Source: a virus. Taken from it: a DNA stretch of 64,000 bases. This document shows, piece by piece, positions 38,821 through 46,088 of the stretch. The translations under genes were made by a program, and so were the position numbers. Below the pieces are notes generated by a model. That model was not told where the DNA came from. It ran no database searches and saw only the letters and a program-made list of their open reading frames with translations. Numbering within the stretch: the first letter of the stretch is position 1; each line of letters begins with the position of its first letter. The stretch lies in IMG/VR virus record IMGVR_UViG_3300007513_000001, positions 1-64,000 of that record, one strand, 5' to 3'.

Positions 38821-38856
38821 AATCCGCAGGGAGGCACGGGGTTACAGGTGCCTCAC
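38821..38856 (+). promoter_or_regulatory. Intercistronic hairpin, copy 2
   Basis: AATCCGCAGG then GAGGCAC (38831-38837), loop GGGGTTACAG, GTGCCTC (38848-38854). Confidence 0.7.
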
Positions 38857-38874
38857 ATTATAAGGGAACATACA

Positions 38875-38961
38875 ATGGTAGAATTCATGGCAGCAGGAGT
38901 CCTCGTCGGGCTTTGGACAGTCGCTGGAGTTGCAATGGCAAATGCTTTGGTGCGTGGATAA
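38875..38961 (+). CDS. 28-residue membrane peptide
   Basis: ATG 38875; MVEFMAAGVLVGLWTVAGVA is one hydrophobic helix with a short end. Very small; real status uncertain, though spacing to the next small gene is operon-like. Confidence 0.4.
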   Translation: MVEFMAAGVLVGLWTVAGVAMANALVRG

Positions 38962-38962
38962 A

Positions 38963-39052
38963 ATGAAAATAATTGATTACGTTGAAGTAATTTCTTTAGT
39001 CGGAGCTGGTTTCGCGATCGGAGAAGTCTGCAGAATTATTTGGTGTCTATAA
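38963..39052 (+). CDS. 29-residue membrane peptide
   Basis: ATG 38963; MKIIDYVEVISLVGAGFAIG, one helix with two cysteines at the end. Its last 17 bases overlap the convergent minus-strand methyltransferase gene. Confidence 0.4.
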   Translation: MKIIDYVEVISLVGAGFAIGEVCRIIWCL

Positions 39053-39677
39053 TCGGTAATATCTGAACTGTGTCTTGAACGACTTTTACGCGAGCTCGGC
39101 CTTTTACATCACGGACTTCTTTCACTAGCTCACCAATGGTGGGATAATCTCTAGTGCCCATTGATCTTGCGTCATCGATAATAATTGCATGTACCATCGA
39201 TTCGCCATCTCCAGAAGCTGGAATATTTGATGGGTGTCGAAGAATCATCTGAAGCTCTTGGAAAGCTACACAGTCTCGGTATGGCAGCCGAGTAGTGTCT
39301 CCTTTTGAATAGTGGGCATCTAACCAAAACACGCAAGGACCTTCAAGGGAGTTTAAAAAACTTGGAAGGACATCCAAACTATTTCCACATACCAGCTCGA
39401 CTTCAGCAGGCAGCTTACCCTGGAGTCTTCCAAAACCATTTTGTCTGTCAATTCGAACTCTTGCTACTTCTAAACATTTTTCAGACAACTCTACAGACAT
39501 GATGCGATCAAACTCTCGGATCATCATTTCTACAGTAGCTCCATCGTAAGTACCGGTTTCGATGAATTCTCTAGCTCCGATCATATCGCGGCAAGTCTTT
39601 AAGATTCCTCGCACTTCTTTTCGACGAGTTGTCATCAATTCGGGTCGGCTAAACTTTTCCACACTCTTACTACTCAT
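39036..39677 (-). CDS. SAM-dependent methyltransferase-like protein
   Basis: 213 residues. FIETGTYDGATVEMM (~38-52) matches motif I; RIMSVELSEKCLEVARVRI (~58-76) motif II; VFWLDAHYSKGDTT (~115-128) and HAIIIDDARSM (~163-173) give the acidic sites seen in this family (FkbM or Methyltransf_24 type). It faces the + strand genes. The acceptor is unknown, perhaps a glycan. Confidence 0.7.
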   Translation of the reverse strand: MSSKSVEKFSRPELMTTRRKEVRGILKTCRDMIGAREFIETGTYDGATVEMMIREFDRIMSVELSEKCLEVARVRIDRQNGFGRLQGKLPAEVELVCGNSLDVLPSFLNSLEGPCVFWLDAHYSKGDTTRLPYRDCVAFQELQMILRHPSNIPASGDGESMVHAIIIDDARSMGTRDYPTIGELVKEVRDVKGRARVKVVQDTVQILPIIDTK

Positions 39678-39764
39678 GTCATATCTCCACTACACTAAAT
39701 ATATTCAGAGACTCAGATCTTGAACGAATTTCAAACCACATTCGAGTGCAACACAAATCTAAAA

Positions 39765-39938
39765 CTATAGAATCCCCACCCACCACCACATCGCCAAGAT
39801 CGTTGTAGAACAGAAGATCAGCTGAAAGAGCAAGTAACTCACAATCGCCTTAGTGTCATCGTGCAACTCTTTAAAGTACGGAGTCGTAGACCACAGCCAA
39901 TCTATCAAGCGGTATAGCGGGTCGTCATGGTACAACAT
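39765..39938 (-). CDS. 57-residue membrane protein
   Basis: MLYHDDPLYRLIDWLWSTTP then SYLLFQLIFCSTTILAMWWW, one transmembrane helix. Same strand as the methyltransferase and upstream of it. Confidence 0.5.
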   Translation of the reverse strand: MLYHDDPLYRLIDWLWSTTPYFKELHDDTKAIVSYLLFQLIFCSTTILAMWWWVGIL

Positions 39939-40174
39939 TAACCTATAAGTATCTCATCTCTCGGTCCCTGTTCTCGATTTTTCTTTTTTGCTGGGTTCTT
40001 TTTATCTGTCGGTTCGCGAGTGAGGTCAAAATGTATATGGCAGACGGTGCAGCAGAGGCACAATGCCCAGCCGATCGACGTCCTGGAATCCTATCGTTTC
40101 TTTTTTCAGGGGCAAAACCGAGCAAAATCTAAAAGTACTCTGCCTTAGCCTACCCACGCGTAGGAGTACCCTAT
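39939..40174. other. 236-base stretch without a convincing gene
   Basis: AT-rich overall. Contains pyrimidine-rich tracts, a Pro/Ser-poor frame with no start of quality, and the approach to the TGTAWCA repeat cluster. No RNA gene is evident. Confidence 0.5.
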
Positions 40175-40297
40175 CTGTAACTGTATTTATTATTCTGCTG
40201 TGTTACTGTAACATATTAATGTATCATTTGTATCATTTAATTAATTGTAACACTGTAACACTATTTGTATCACGTTGTGTAACATATAAATGTATCA
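40175..40297 (+). repeat. TGTAWCA repeat cluster 1
   Basis: Eight direct copies of TGTAACA or TGTATCA lie at 40207, 40220, 40229, 40246, 40254, 40266, 40278 and 40291, in AT-rich DNA, with an inverted TGTTAC at 40201 forming TGTTACTGTAACA. Iteron-like; candidate origin or operator. Confidence 0.75.
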
Positions 40298-40305
40298 TCA
40301 GCTTC

Positions 40306-40338
40306 GCTGAGATTCAGTTTCACGTGGGCTGGAGTGAA
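40306..40338 (+). repeat. 33-base direct repeat, copy 1
   Basis: Starts GCTGAGATTCAGTTTC and ends GGGCTGGAGTGAA; two mismatches to copy 2 at 40579. Confidence 0.85.
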
Positions 40339-40394
40339 TTTTTTTCTATACATCCGACCCGGCAAGTTTAGATTTTAAATAGGAGGTGAAAACT

Positions 40395-40583
40395 TTGGAA
40401 CACATTCAAGTCGGGCTATTAACAGCCCGTGAGACCCTAGAGGTAAAATACGACGACGCACTGGTGCAGTTGAGTGAAGCACTAAAAGCCGACGATTCTT
40501 CGATGATTAACACATGGGAAGCTTACATTCGCGATATCGAGACACAGATGCGCCACTTGGAAAATATCCCAGCTGAAAGCTGA
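40395..40583 (+). CDS. 62-residue helical protein between two direct repeats
   Basis: TTG at 40395 lies eight bases after AGGAGG; the GTG at 40386 overlaps that site and is rejected. MEHIQVGLLTARETLEVKYD, acidic helices. Unknown. Confidence 0.55.
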   Translation: MEHIQVGLLTARETLEVKYDDALVQLSEALKADDSSMINTWEAYIRDIETQMRHLENIPAES

Positions 40584-40611
40584 GATTTAGTTTCGCGTGG
40601 GCTGGAGTGAA
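40579..40611 (+). repeat. 33-base direct repeat, copy 2
   Basis: Overlaps the stop codon of the gene at 40395 and precedes a possible promoter (TTGAAC 40629, TATATT 40650). Confidence 0.85.
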
Positions 40612-40711
40612 AAATAGTTTATAAACGCTTGAACACCCTATGGTTCGGGTATATTATTCTATCAGGTTGCAGGAAATGCAGCCAATTGCTTTCAAAACAG
40701 GAGAAAAAAGC

Positions 40712-40951
40712 ATGCCATACTCTAACACTAAGTCCACCAAGCGCTTCAGCTTCGGTATCAGCCGCAACGACACCAGCCACAAGGCCGGCGCAAACAGTCT
40801 CACCATCGCCACTCTTCCTTACGAGGACAGCCAGTACAGCGTTGGCCAGACCCAGCTCCGCATGACGGTCCGTGAAGCACGCGCTCTTCAGAGCTTCCTC
40901 AACACTGAGCTAGCTAGCGTAGATATTTCGGATGACTCCGGCGTTATCTAG
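40712..40951 (+). CDS. 79-residue protein, highly expressed type
   Basis: ATG 40712 after AGGAG. Polar, Ser/Thr-rich beta-type sequence with RMTVREARALQSFLN helix. C-ending codons dominate. Followed by a good terminator. No family recognised. Confidence 0.6.
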   Translation: MPYSNTKSTKRFSFGISRNDTSHKAGANSLTIATLPYEDSQYSVGQTQLRMTVREARALQSFLNTELASVDISDDSGVI

Positions 40952-40974
40952 TCCTGGTGGATTAGATTAGAAAT

Positions 40975-41018
40975 GAAGCCGGGTTGACAGGGGTTGGCCC
41001 GGTTTCTTTTTTGTTTTT
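40975..41018 (+). terminator. Intrinsic terminator after the 40712 gene
   Basis: GAAGCCGGG pairs with CCCGGTTTC (one G-T pair), loop of 14 bases, followed by a T-rich run from 41006. Confidence 0.88.
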
Positions 41019-41026
41019 TTTGCGCA

Positions 41027-41059
41027 ATCTGTAAAAAAAGGCCTCAGATTTGGTATAAT
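41027..41059 (+). promoter_or_regulatory. Family promoter P8
   Basis: ATCTGTAAAAAA (41027) and TATAAT (41054-41059), then ACTACTATAAGG; the first part GCCTCAGATTTGG is shared with P2. Confidence 0.88.
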
Positions 41060-41108
41060 ACTACTATAAGGACAGCAAATTAATCAACTCCCGCCCGGAG
41101 AAAAACAT

Positions 41109-41846
41109 ATGGCCCGTCGCCCGAAACTCATTACACTTGAAGCGGTTTCCGACACTACGCACAAAGATCACAAGCGACACACTGAGCACTTGATGATCGA
41201 CTTGCTCCGCAAATATCCACGCGGCGCAAATTGTAAGCTTACTCTAAGCGATTATCGTAGTCACTACTCTGGACATCCGCGGCTCGTCGACGAAGAAGTC
41301 CGTAATCACGGAAGCCACGAAGAAAACTGTGGCTATAATGATTTGCTTATCTATCGCTGGTGCTGCGCACTGAATATCGACGCTAGTGAATGGGATTGGC
41401 GACATGTCGTCCGGAAGTACTGGCCCGAACTTGGAAAGAACGGTGTTACTCGTCGGTCACGGCGACTCTCCGCACGGACTGAGGGAGCGTATCGTCGAAT
41501 TATGCGGGCAGGACGCCCCGGTATTTACAGCGTCAACTTCGGTCATGGATACAACTCTCGCAACAACGAGATGAAGGTCTACGCTGAAAATTCTGATATG
41601 GCGGTGATGACTGCTAAGATTAATCTTGGCGCCACCTTCGAAAACAAGGACGAAGCCAACGCAACCTTCGAACGTGAGGGTTGCCCTTCCGAGCTGATGG
41701 GATTGAACCACAGCCGCTGCGCGCAATTTGAACGGGCAGCCGCTCAGAAGAAAACGCAGATCGAATCACTCAAAAGAGAAATCGAACTGTTGGAGCTCCG
41801 ATCAGTTATGCTTAAGACTTACTCTATCGCAGCGGTGGCAGGATGA
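41109..41846 (+). CDS. 245-residue basic protein, unknown, first gene after P8
   Basis: GC3-rich. N-terminal region with several His (TTHKDHKRHTEHLMIDLL), a Trp-rich middle (ASEWDWRHVVRKYWPELG) and a C-terminal coiled coil (AQKKTQIESLKREIELLEL). Possibly DNA-binding. No family recognised. Overlaps the next gene by four bases. Confidence 0.68.
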   Translation: MARRPKLITLEAVSDTTHKDHKRHTEHLMIDLLRKYPRGANCKLTLSDYRSHYSGHPRLVDEEVRNHGSHEENCGYNDLLIYRWCCALNIDASEWDWRHVVRKYWPELGKNGVTRRSRRLSARTEGAYRRIMRAGRPGIYSVNFGHGYNSRNNEMKVYAENSDMAVMTAKINLGATFENKDEANATFEREGCPSELMGLNHSRCAQFERAAAQKKTQIESLKREIELLELRSVMLKTYSIAAVAG

Positions 41847-42142
41847 GCGTTGAACTCTGTAAAACTCTAGCATCGACTATGTCTGATAGCGATCTTGCGC
41901 GAGGCTGGCGTATTCTTTACGAAGAGCACAAGAAGCGTGAGGAAGGAATCGCTATTAAGAACAAATATGCTCTCATTAGCGGCATGCGCGTTGAATGGCT
42001 TGGTCGTGGTGGAATCGTCATGACTGGTACTATCGATAGAGTTAAGCGAAAGAAAGCGCTTGTCTGGGCAGACCTCAATGGTCGACCCGATAAATCACAA
42101 CGGTGGGATATTCCGCTAGGTATGCTTACAAAGATTTCCTAA
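41843..42142 (+). CDS. 99-residue protein with C-terminal SH3-like barrel
   Basis: N-terminal helix (DLARGWRILYEEHKKREEG), then ISGMRVEWLGRGGIVMTGTI (~45-64) and KKALVWADLNG strands, ending MLTKIS. The barrel part resembles the GDLV family fused after a helical lead. Confidence 0.6.
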   Translation: MSVELCKTLASTMSDSDLARGWRILYEEHKKREEGIAIKNKYALISGMRVEWLGRGGIVMTGTIDRVKRKKALVWADLNGRPDKSQRWDIPLGMLTKIS

Positions 42143-42151
42143 GGAGGGAAA

Positions 42152-42298
42152 ATGAGCAAGAAGACGTCATCCGTTCACTATAACGAAAATGTTAAGAATG
42201 CGACAATTGAATTGTTTCTAGCCGGCAGGTCGCACGATCAGATTGAGAGCGCTATCAGGAAGATGATCCGGGCCCACAAGACGCGTGGAGGTAAGTGA
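42152..42298 (+). CDS. 48-residue basic helical protein
   Basis: ATG 42152 after AAGGAGGG. MSKKTSSVHYNENVKNATIE, helical, basic end (MIRAHKTRGGK). Unknown. Overlaps the next start by one base. Confidence 0.55.
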   Translation: MSKKTSSVHYNENVKNATIELFLAGRSHDQIESAIRKMIRAHKTRGGK

Positions 42299-42483
42299 TG
42301 TACATTTACAAGATTATTATTACGTACAGCGGCGGTGGAGTAAAGACTGAATGGCTTTGCCCCAATAAGGGAGAATCGCTGTCAGACTGCGAAACTCGGA
42401 TGAAGGGATATATTGACGATCTCGAAGCCAATGTTGATATCGTGCACGTAAAGTGTACACGGCGAACGATGCCAGGAATTTAA
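42298..42483 (+). CDS. 61-residue protein, unknown
   Basis: MYIYKIIITYSGGGVKTEWL, ferredoxin-like strand-helix order with two Cys. Follows directly in the operon. Confidence 0.52.
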   Translation: MYIYKIIITYSGGGVKTEWLCPNKGESLSDCETRMKGYIDDLEANVDIVHVKCTRRTMPGI

Positions 42484-42508
42484 AAAAAAAGATAAAAAAA
42501 GATGGGAG

Positions 42509-42541
42509 TTCTGTAAAAAATCCACCTATTTATGGTATAAT
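42509..42541 (+). promoter_or_regulatory. Family promoter P9
   Basis: TTCTGTAAAAAA (42509) and TATAAT (42536-42541), then ATTACTATAAGG. Drives the MoxR-type gene. Confidence 0.9.
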
Positions 42542-42614
42542 ATTACTATAAGGTGGAAGGAACAAGGAACCCCACTTTTCAATCTCAAACCCCCAACTCC
42601 CCGGAGTCTCTCAC

Positions 42615-43694
42615 ATGGACATCAAAACTTTCAACTCCATCGCCCCCAATCTTCCTGCAGAGATCGCCATCCTGATGCGCGGTCCCACCGGAGTTGGTAA
42701 GTCCCATGTCGCCCGAGGTCTGGCTAAGAAGCTCGAACTCCCCTATATCGACGTCCGCGGTTCGACCATGGATGAGTCGGATATGGGTATCCCTGATATG
42801 GCGAAGTCTGCTGAGGTAGGCGCTTACACCAAGATGGTTCCCACCTGGTACCTCCGGGCTTGCCAAGAGCCGGTTGTCCTCATGCTGGACGAATTGAACC
42901 GCTCGATGCCGCAGGTTATGCAGAGCTTCTTCCAGATCGTTCTGGACCGTGAGCTTGGTAACCTCGCAGACGGTGAGGCACTCCGCCTTCACCCCGAAAC
43001 CCGCGTTATCGCGGCTGTCAACTGGGGCGCTGAGTACGATGTAAACGATATGGATCCCGCACTCCTCCGTCGGTTCTTCGTTGCTGACCTTGCTCCTTCT
43101 GCTGAAGATTGGATTGAGTGGGCTTCGACCGAAGGCTTGGATGAGATTCTGATCGACTTCATCCGTCAGAACTCTGCCCACTGGCGAGTTGATCCTTCGG
43201 CTGTCGAGCCGGGAACGGTTACTCCGACTCCCGCATCCTGGCACCGTCTGGATACTTCTCTCTCCCACATGGGTTGGGGACCTTCGAAGTTCGCTGGTAA
43301 GGACACCCCTGCCGGTTTCTACGGTACCCTGCTCGGCTTCGTTGGAGTCGAGGCTGCCATCGCCTTCAAGGGCTTCATCAAGGATTACGAGCGGCAGATC
43401 TCTGCAGAGGACATCGTCGAAGGACGCATTCACCCCTCTGAGTTCATGGACCTCCCTGCTGGTACGAAGAACTCGGTAATCGATAAGGTTTCCGACCACT
43501 GCAAGAACAACGAGTGGAGCATGGAGCAGGCTGATAACGTTGCTGCCTTTGGTAAGAACATCGGCGGTGAGAACACCGTTCAGCTCTGGAACAAGATTTC
43601 CAGCTCTAACAACCTCCCCAACATTCAGAAGCTCCACAAGCTGATGGGTGCCGAGGTGGTGCAGATCGTCCAAGCTTCTCGCAACCTTAAGTAA
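42615..43694 (+). CDS. MoxR-type AAA+ ATPase
   Basis: 359 residues. Walker A GPTGVGKS (23-30), Walker B VVLMLDELNR (~95-104), sensor 1 in TRVIAAVNWG, and an arginine finger in LLRRF (~160). It fits the MoxR/RavA-like group, which remodels protein complexes together with VWA-domain partners. The C-terminal third is helical and less typical. Codons are strongly biased to C and G endings, consistent with very high expression. The partner VWA protein follows at 44413. Confidence 0.85.
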   Translation: MDIKTFNSIAPNLPAEIAILMRGPTGVGKSHVARGLAKKLELPYIDVRGSTMDESDMGIPDMAKSAEVGAYTKMVPTWYLRACQEPVVLMLDELNRSMPQVMQSFFQIVLDRELGNLADGEALRLHPETRVIAAVNWGAEYDVNDMDPALLRRFFVADLAPSAEDWIEWASTEGLDEILIDFIRQNSAHWRVDPSAVEPGTVTPTPASWHRLDTSLSHMGWGPSKFAGKDTPAGFYGTLLGFVGVEAAIAFKGFIKDYERQISAEDIVEGRIHPSEFMDLPAGTKNSVIDKVSDHCKNNEWSMEQADNVAAFGKNIGGENTVQLWNKISSSNNLPNIQKLHKLMGAEVVQIVQASRNLK

Positions 43695-43702
43695 TCCCAA
43701 CT

Positions 43703-43764
43703 GGGGAGAACACTGTTCGCGCTGTTAACACAGCCGTCTGGAGCCGAAGGGCTAGGTTCTCCCC
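43703..43764 (+). promoter_or_regulatory. Branched RNA stem structure after the MoxR gene
   Basis: GGGGAGAAC (43703-43711) pairs perfectly with GTTCTCCCC (43756-43764). Inside are CTGT/ACAG and AGCC-GAAG-GGCT hairpins, giving a three-way junction. No T-run, so not a standard terminator; it may be a leader for the next small gene or protect the 3' end. Confidence 0.6.
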
Positions 43765-43787
43765 AAAACCAATCAACGGAGTCCCAC

Positions 43788-43955
43788 ATGGTTTGGACAG
43801 CAATTTGTGCAAATGAACTAGTATTGTCTTTTAACACTTCGGCCAACTGCATTCGTGAAGCTACAGATCACGCTCGCGAAGAAGCCAGGATGGCTGGATC
43901 TTGGCTGATCTGCCTCGTCAAGGGAAAGGTTGAAAATAACGTATATTTCGTTTAA
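43788..43955 (+). CDS. 55-residue protein, unknown
   Basis: ATG 43788. MVWTAICANELVLSFNTSAN, amphipathic helix in the middle, strand at the end. It sits just after the branched RNA structure. Confidence 0.5.
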   Translation: MVWTAICANELVLSFNTSANCIREATDHAREEARMAGSWLICLVKGKVENNVYFV

Positions 43956-43980
43956 ACATCGTCTATATCATTACTATAAT
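43951..43980 (+). promoter_or_regulatory. Promoter of a candidate small RNA
   Basis: TTTAAA (43951-43956) and TATAAT (43975-43980) with 18 bases between, as in the family promoters, followed by AGTATTAT. Confidence 0.65.
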
Positions 43981-43987
43981 AGTATTA

Positions 43988-44130
43988 TCGATTTCGCCGA
44001 GGGATAGGGGAGAAAAACTGCCGCGCCGAACATTATGAGAGACATGAGACGGGGAGCGCTGAGTAGTGATAATCGCTCGCTGGGACCAACACATTAACGA
44101 TTCTCTTCTCTATCCCTCGGCCTTTTCTTT
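43988..44130 (+). ncRNA. Candidate 140-base small RNA with closing terminator stem
   Basis: GCCGAGGGATAG (43996-44007) pairs perfectly with CTATCCCTCGGC (44110-44121), followed by CTTTTCTTT. The interior has further complementary pieces (GAGCG/CGCTC). Own promoter, no credible reading frame, long rod-like fold. Confidence 0.6.
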
Positions 44131-44143
44131 AATGGAAACAAAC

Positions 44144-44338
44144 ATGAACATCGATCCTAATTTTGTCCCGCAAGAACAAACCCTCCGTGAGAGGGAATCC
44201 ATGTACAGGGCAGTTAACTACAAGTATACTAAGCTCGATTACGCCAAGGATGCACTCGCAGCACTGTTTCTTACAAGCGCAGTTATCACTATGGTGTACT
44301 TCGCGTTTGCTCTAGACGCAATTTTTGCCAGTATGTAA
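44144..44338 (+). CDS. 64-residue membrane protein
   Basis: ATG 44144 (44132 possible). Helical N-terminus then LAALFLTSAVITMVYFAFAL as one transmembrane segment. Lies right after the small RNA terminator, so expression may depend on readthrough. Confidence 0.5.
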   Translation: MNIDPNFVPQEQTLRERESMYRAVNYKYTKLDYAKDALAALFLTSAVITMVYFAFALDAIFASM

Positions 44339-44353
44339 AAAAATAATTGTTGA

Positions 44354-44386
44354 TTCTGTAAAATTTCACCCTATTTATGGTATAAT
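44354..44386 (+). promoter_or_regulatory. Family promoter P10
   Basis: TTCTGTAAAATT (44354) and TATAAT (44381-44386), then AGTACTATAAGG. Drives the VWA-domain gene. Confidence 0.9.
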
Positions 44387-44412
44387 AGTACTATAAGGTA
44401 AGGAGCAGTTCA

Positions 44413-45831
44413 ATGGCCGCGAAAGCAAAAAACACCACTTCCGCAGACGTCCCCACCAACGAGCGCTATAGCGCGACTCAAGCTGAGGCTGATGCATTCG
44501 ACATGGACCGATACATGGTCCGCCTGATGTGGGACGAGCCGTTCTACGCCAAGGTTCTTCGAGGTATCAATAAGAAGCGTTCAATGGAGATCCCCACTGC
44601 AGGAGTCGGCGTCCAGGACGGACGTACTTACTACTACTGGAATCCCCGCTTCGTTGCCAGCTTGGAGAAGGACGAAGGCCCTGAGAAGATTATCGGCCTC
44701 GGGATTCACGAATGCCTCCACCTTGCATACGGTCACTGCACCACGCGGCGCTACAAGGACCATCCTCGGATTAGCAACTACGCTGCTGACCTGGCGATTA
44801 ACTGCCAGATCCCAGTGGAAAAGCTTCCTTCCTGCGGCATCTGGCCTGGCAAGACTTTCGAACCGGTGTCGGATGAGATTCGAGAGAAGATCGGTGACAA
44901 GCGCGCAGACAAGTTTGATAAGCTGTCGAAGTTCATCGAAGATCTTCCCCTCTTTCTCTCCATGGAAGAATATTATTCTCTCCTCATGCAGGACAAGGAC
45001 CTCCAGGATGCTATTGAAGGCGAGCCTGGGGAAGGACAAGGCGGAACCGGTCGTCCCGGTGAAGGTGCTCCTGGTGATGGTTCTGGTGATGATGGATTCG
45101 GTTCCGGAATGCCCGGTGGAATGGATGACCACGACGCTTGGGGCGACATGTCTGAAGAGGACCGCGCAGTAGCAGAAGCGGAAGTCAAGCAGGCCATGGC
45201 TGATGCAGCTAAGGAATGCGATCAAAAGGGTTCCTGGGGTTCGGTCCCTGCAGAGACCCGCGCTGAAATCCGTCGGATGATTGCCAACGAGATTCCATGG
45301 CAGTCGGTCCTTAAGAAGTTCGTCGGAATGAGCCGCCGTTCGGTTCGCCGGACATCCTGGAGCAAGATTAATAAAAAGAATCCTATGCTGACACCAGGAA
45401 GTAAGCGTTCGATGACCGCTTCAATCGCAGTCTACATCGATCAGTCGGGTTCGGTTGGTAACGATGAGTTGGAGATGCTGTTCGCTGAATTGGGTGGGCT
45501 GGCTAAGAAGACTGAGTTTACCACCTTCCACTTCGATACCTCTATCGATACAGATAGCGAGACAGTATGGAAGAAGGGTCGCACTCCCCAGGCACACCGG
45601 ACACGGTGCGGCGGAACCTGCTTCAACGCAGTAGTTAAGCATGCCAACAAGAACAAGCACCGCTTCGACGGTATCCTCATCCTTACCGATGGTTACGCTC
45701 CGGCACCGAAGCCCTGCCGCCTGAAGGTTGGTTGGGTTATCACTCCCAGCGGAACTACCGAGCCCTGGATGCAGGGTACCCGGAACTTCGTCATTCCGAT
45801 GAAGGAGCCCAAGGTTTCGCGGGCGGCATAA
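44413..45831 (+). CDS. VWA-domain protein with N-terminal zinc-peptidase-like site
   Basis: 472 residues. N-terminal domain contains HECLHLAYGH (99-108), an HExxH site with extra His, as in the DUF2201 group of putative metallopeptidases. A Gly/Pro-rich acidic linker (~205-255) follows, then a VWA domain with MIDAS residues in YIDQSGSVG (~D343) and ILTDGYAP. MoxR ATPases and such VWA proteins form chaperone or complex-assembly pairs; here the two genes have separate but matching promoters. GC3-rich. Confidence 0.82.
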   Translation: MAAKAKNTTSADVPTNERYSATQAEADAFDMDRYMVRLMWDEPFYAKVLRGINKKRSMEIPTAGVGVQDGRTYYYWNPRFVASLEKDEGPEKIIGLGIHECLHLAYGHCTTRRYKDHPRISNYAADLAINCQIPVEKLPSCGIWPGKTFEPVSDEIREKIGDKRADKFDKLSKFIEDLPLFLSMEEYYSLLMQDKDLQDAIEGEPGEGQGGTGRPGEGAPGDGSGDDGFGSGMPGGMDDHDAWGDMSEEDRAVAEAEVKQAMADAAKECDQKGSWGSVPAETRAEIRRMIANEIPWQSVLKKFVGMSRRSVRRTSWSKINKKNPMLTPGSKRSMTASIAVYIDQSGSVGNDELEMLFAELGGLAKKTEFTTFHFDTSIDTDSETVWKKGRTPQAHRTRCGGTCFNAVVKHANKNKHRFDGILILTDGYAPAPKPCRLKVGWVITPSGTTEPWMQGTRNFVIPMKEPKVSRAA

Positions 45832-45842
45832 AATAGAAATAA

Positions 45843-45902
45843 CTCCGTTAGCTGCATACTTATAACTGTCTAATACAGACATGACATAACAGCTTTCGGA
45901 GG
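45843..45902 (+). promoter_or_regulatory. Leader stem-loop that hides the Shine-Dalgarno of the next gene
   Basis: CTCCG (45843-45847) pairs with CGGAG (45897-45901) and AGCTG (45850-45854) with CAGCT (45890-45894), separated by a symmetric TT/TT internal loop; TGTCT/AGACA forms an inner hairpin. GGAGG (45898-45902), the ribosome site of the 45909 gene, is in the outer stem. Confidence 0.72.
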
Positions 45903-45908
45903 TAACCC

Positions 45909-46085
45909 ATGCACCTATATCAAGAAGGGCAAGTCTGGAGAAACAGACTCAGACCAGAACAATGGTTTTTAGTAGTAGATACGGAGGGCGAACACGTACA
46001 GATCAGTGAAGCTAATAAGCAGACTAAATGGCTACATCATTCCCTGCTCGGGAACTGCTATGAGTTATTAAAGGAAGCTGAATAG
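45909..46085 (+). CDS. 58-residue protein, unknown, with structured leader
   Basis: ATG 45909. MHLYQEGQVWRNRLRPEQW, then VDTEGEHVQISEA; probably a small barrel with a helical end. Translation may be controlled by the leader stem just before it. Confidence 0.58.
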   Translation: MHLYQEGQVWRNRLRPEQWFLVVDTEGEHVQISEANKQTKWLHHSLLGNCYELLKEAE

Positions 46086-46088
46086 AGG

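Noticed and set aside
40063-40371. 102-codon ORF over the TGTAWCA repeats
   Set aside because: Low-complexity translation, no ribosome site, and it crosses an iteron-like repeat cluster.
42585-43700. 371-codon minus-strand reading frame opposite the MoxR gene
   Set aside because: It exists because the + strand gene has strong codon bias, which leaves a shadow frame open. The + strand frame has Walker motifs, promoter P9 and a start with GGAG; the minus frame has no recognisable motif.
44581-45225. Minus-strand and alternative-frame ORFs over the VWA gene
   Set aside because: Shadow frames of a codon-biased gene with clear HExxH and MIDAS motifs on the + strand.
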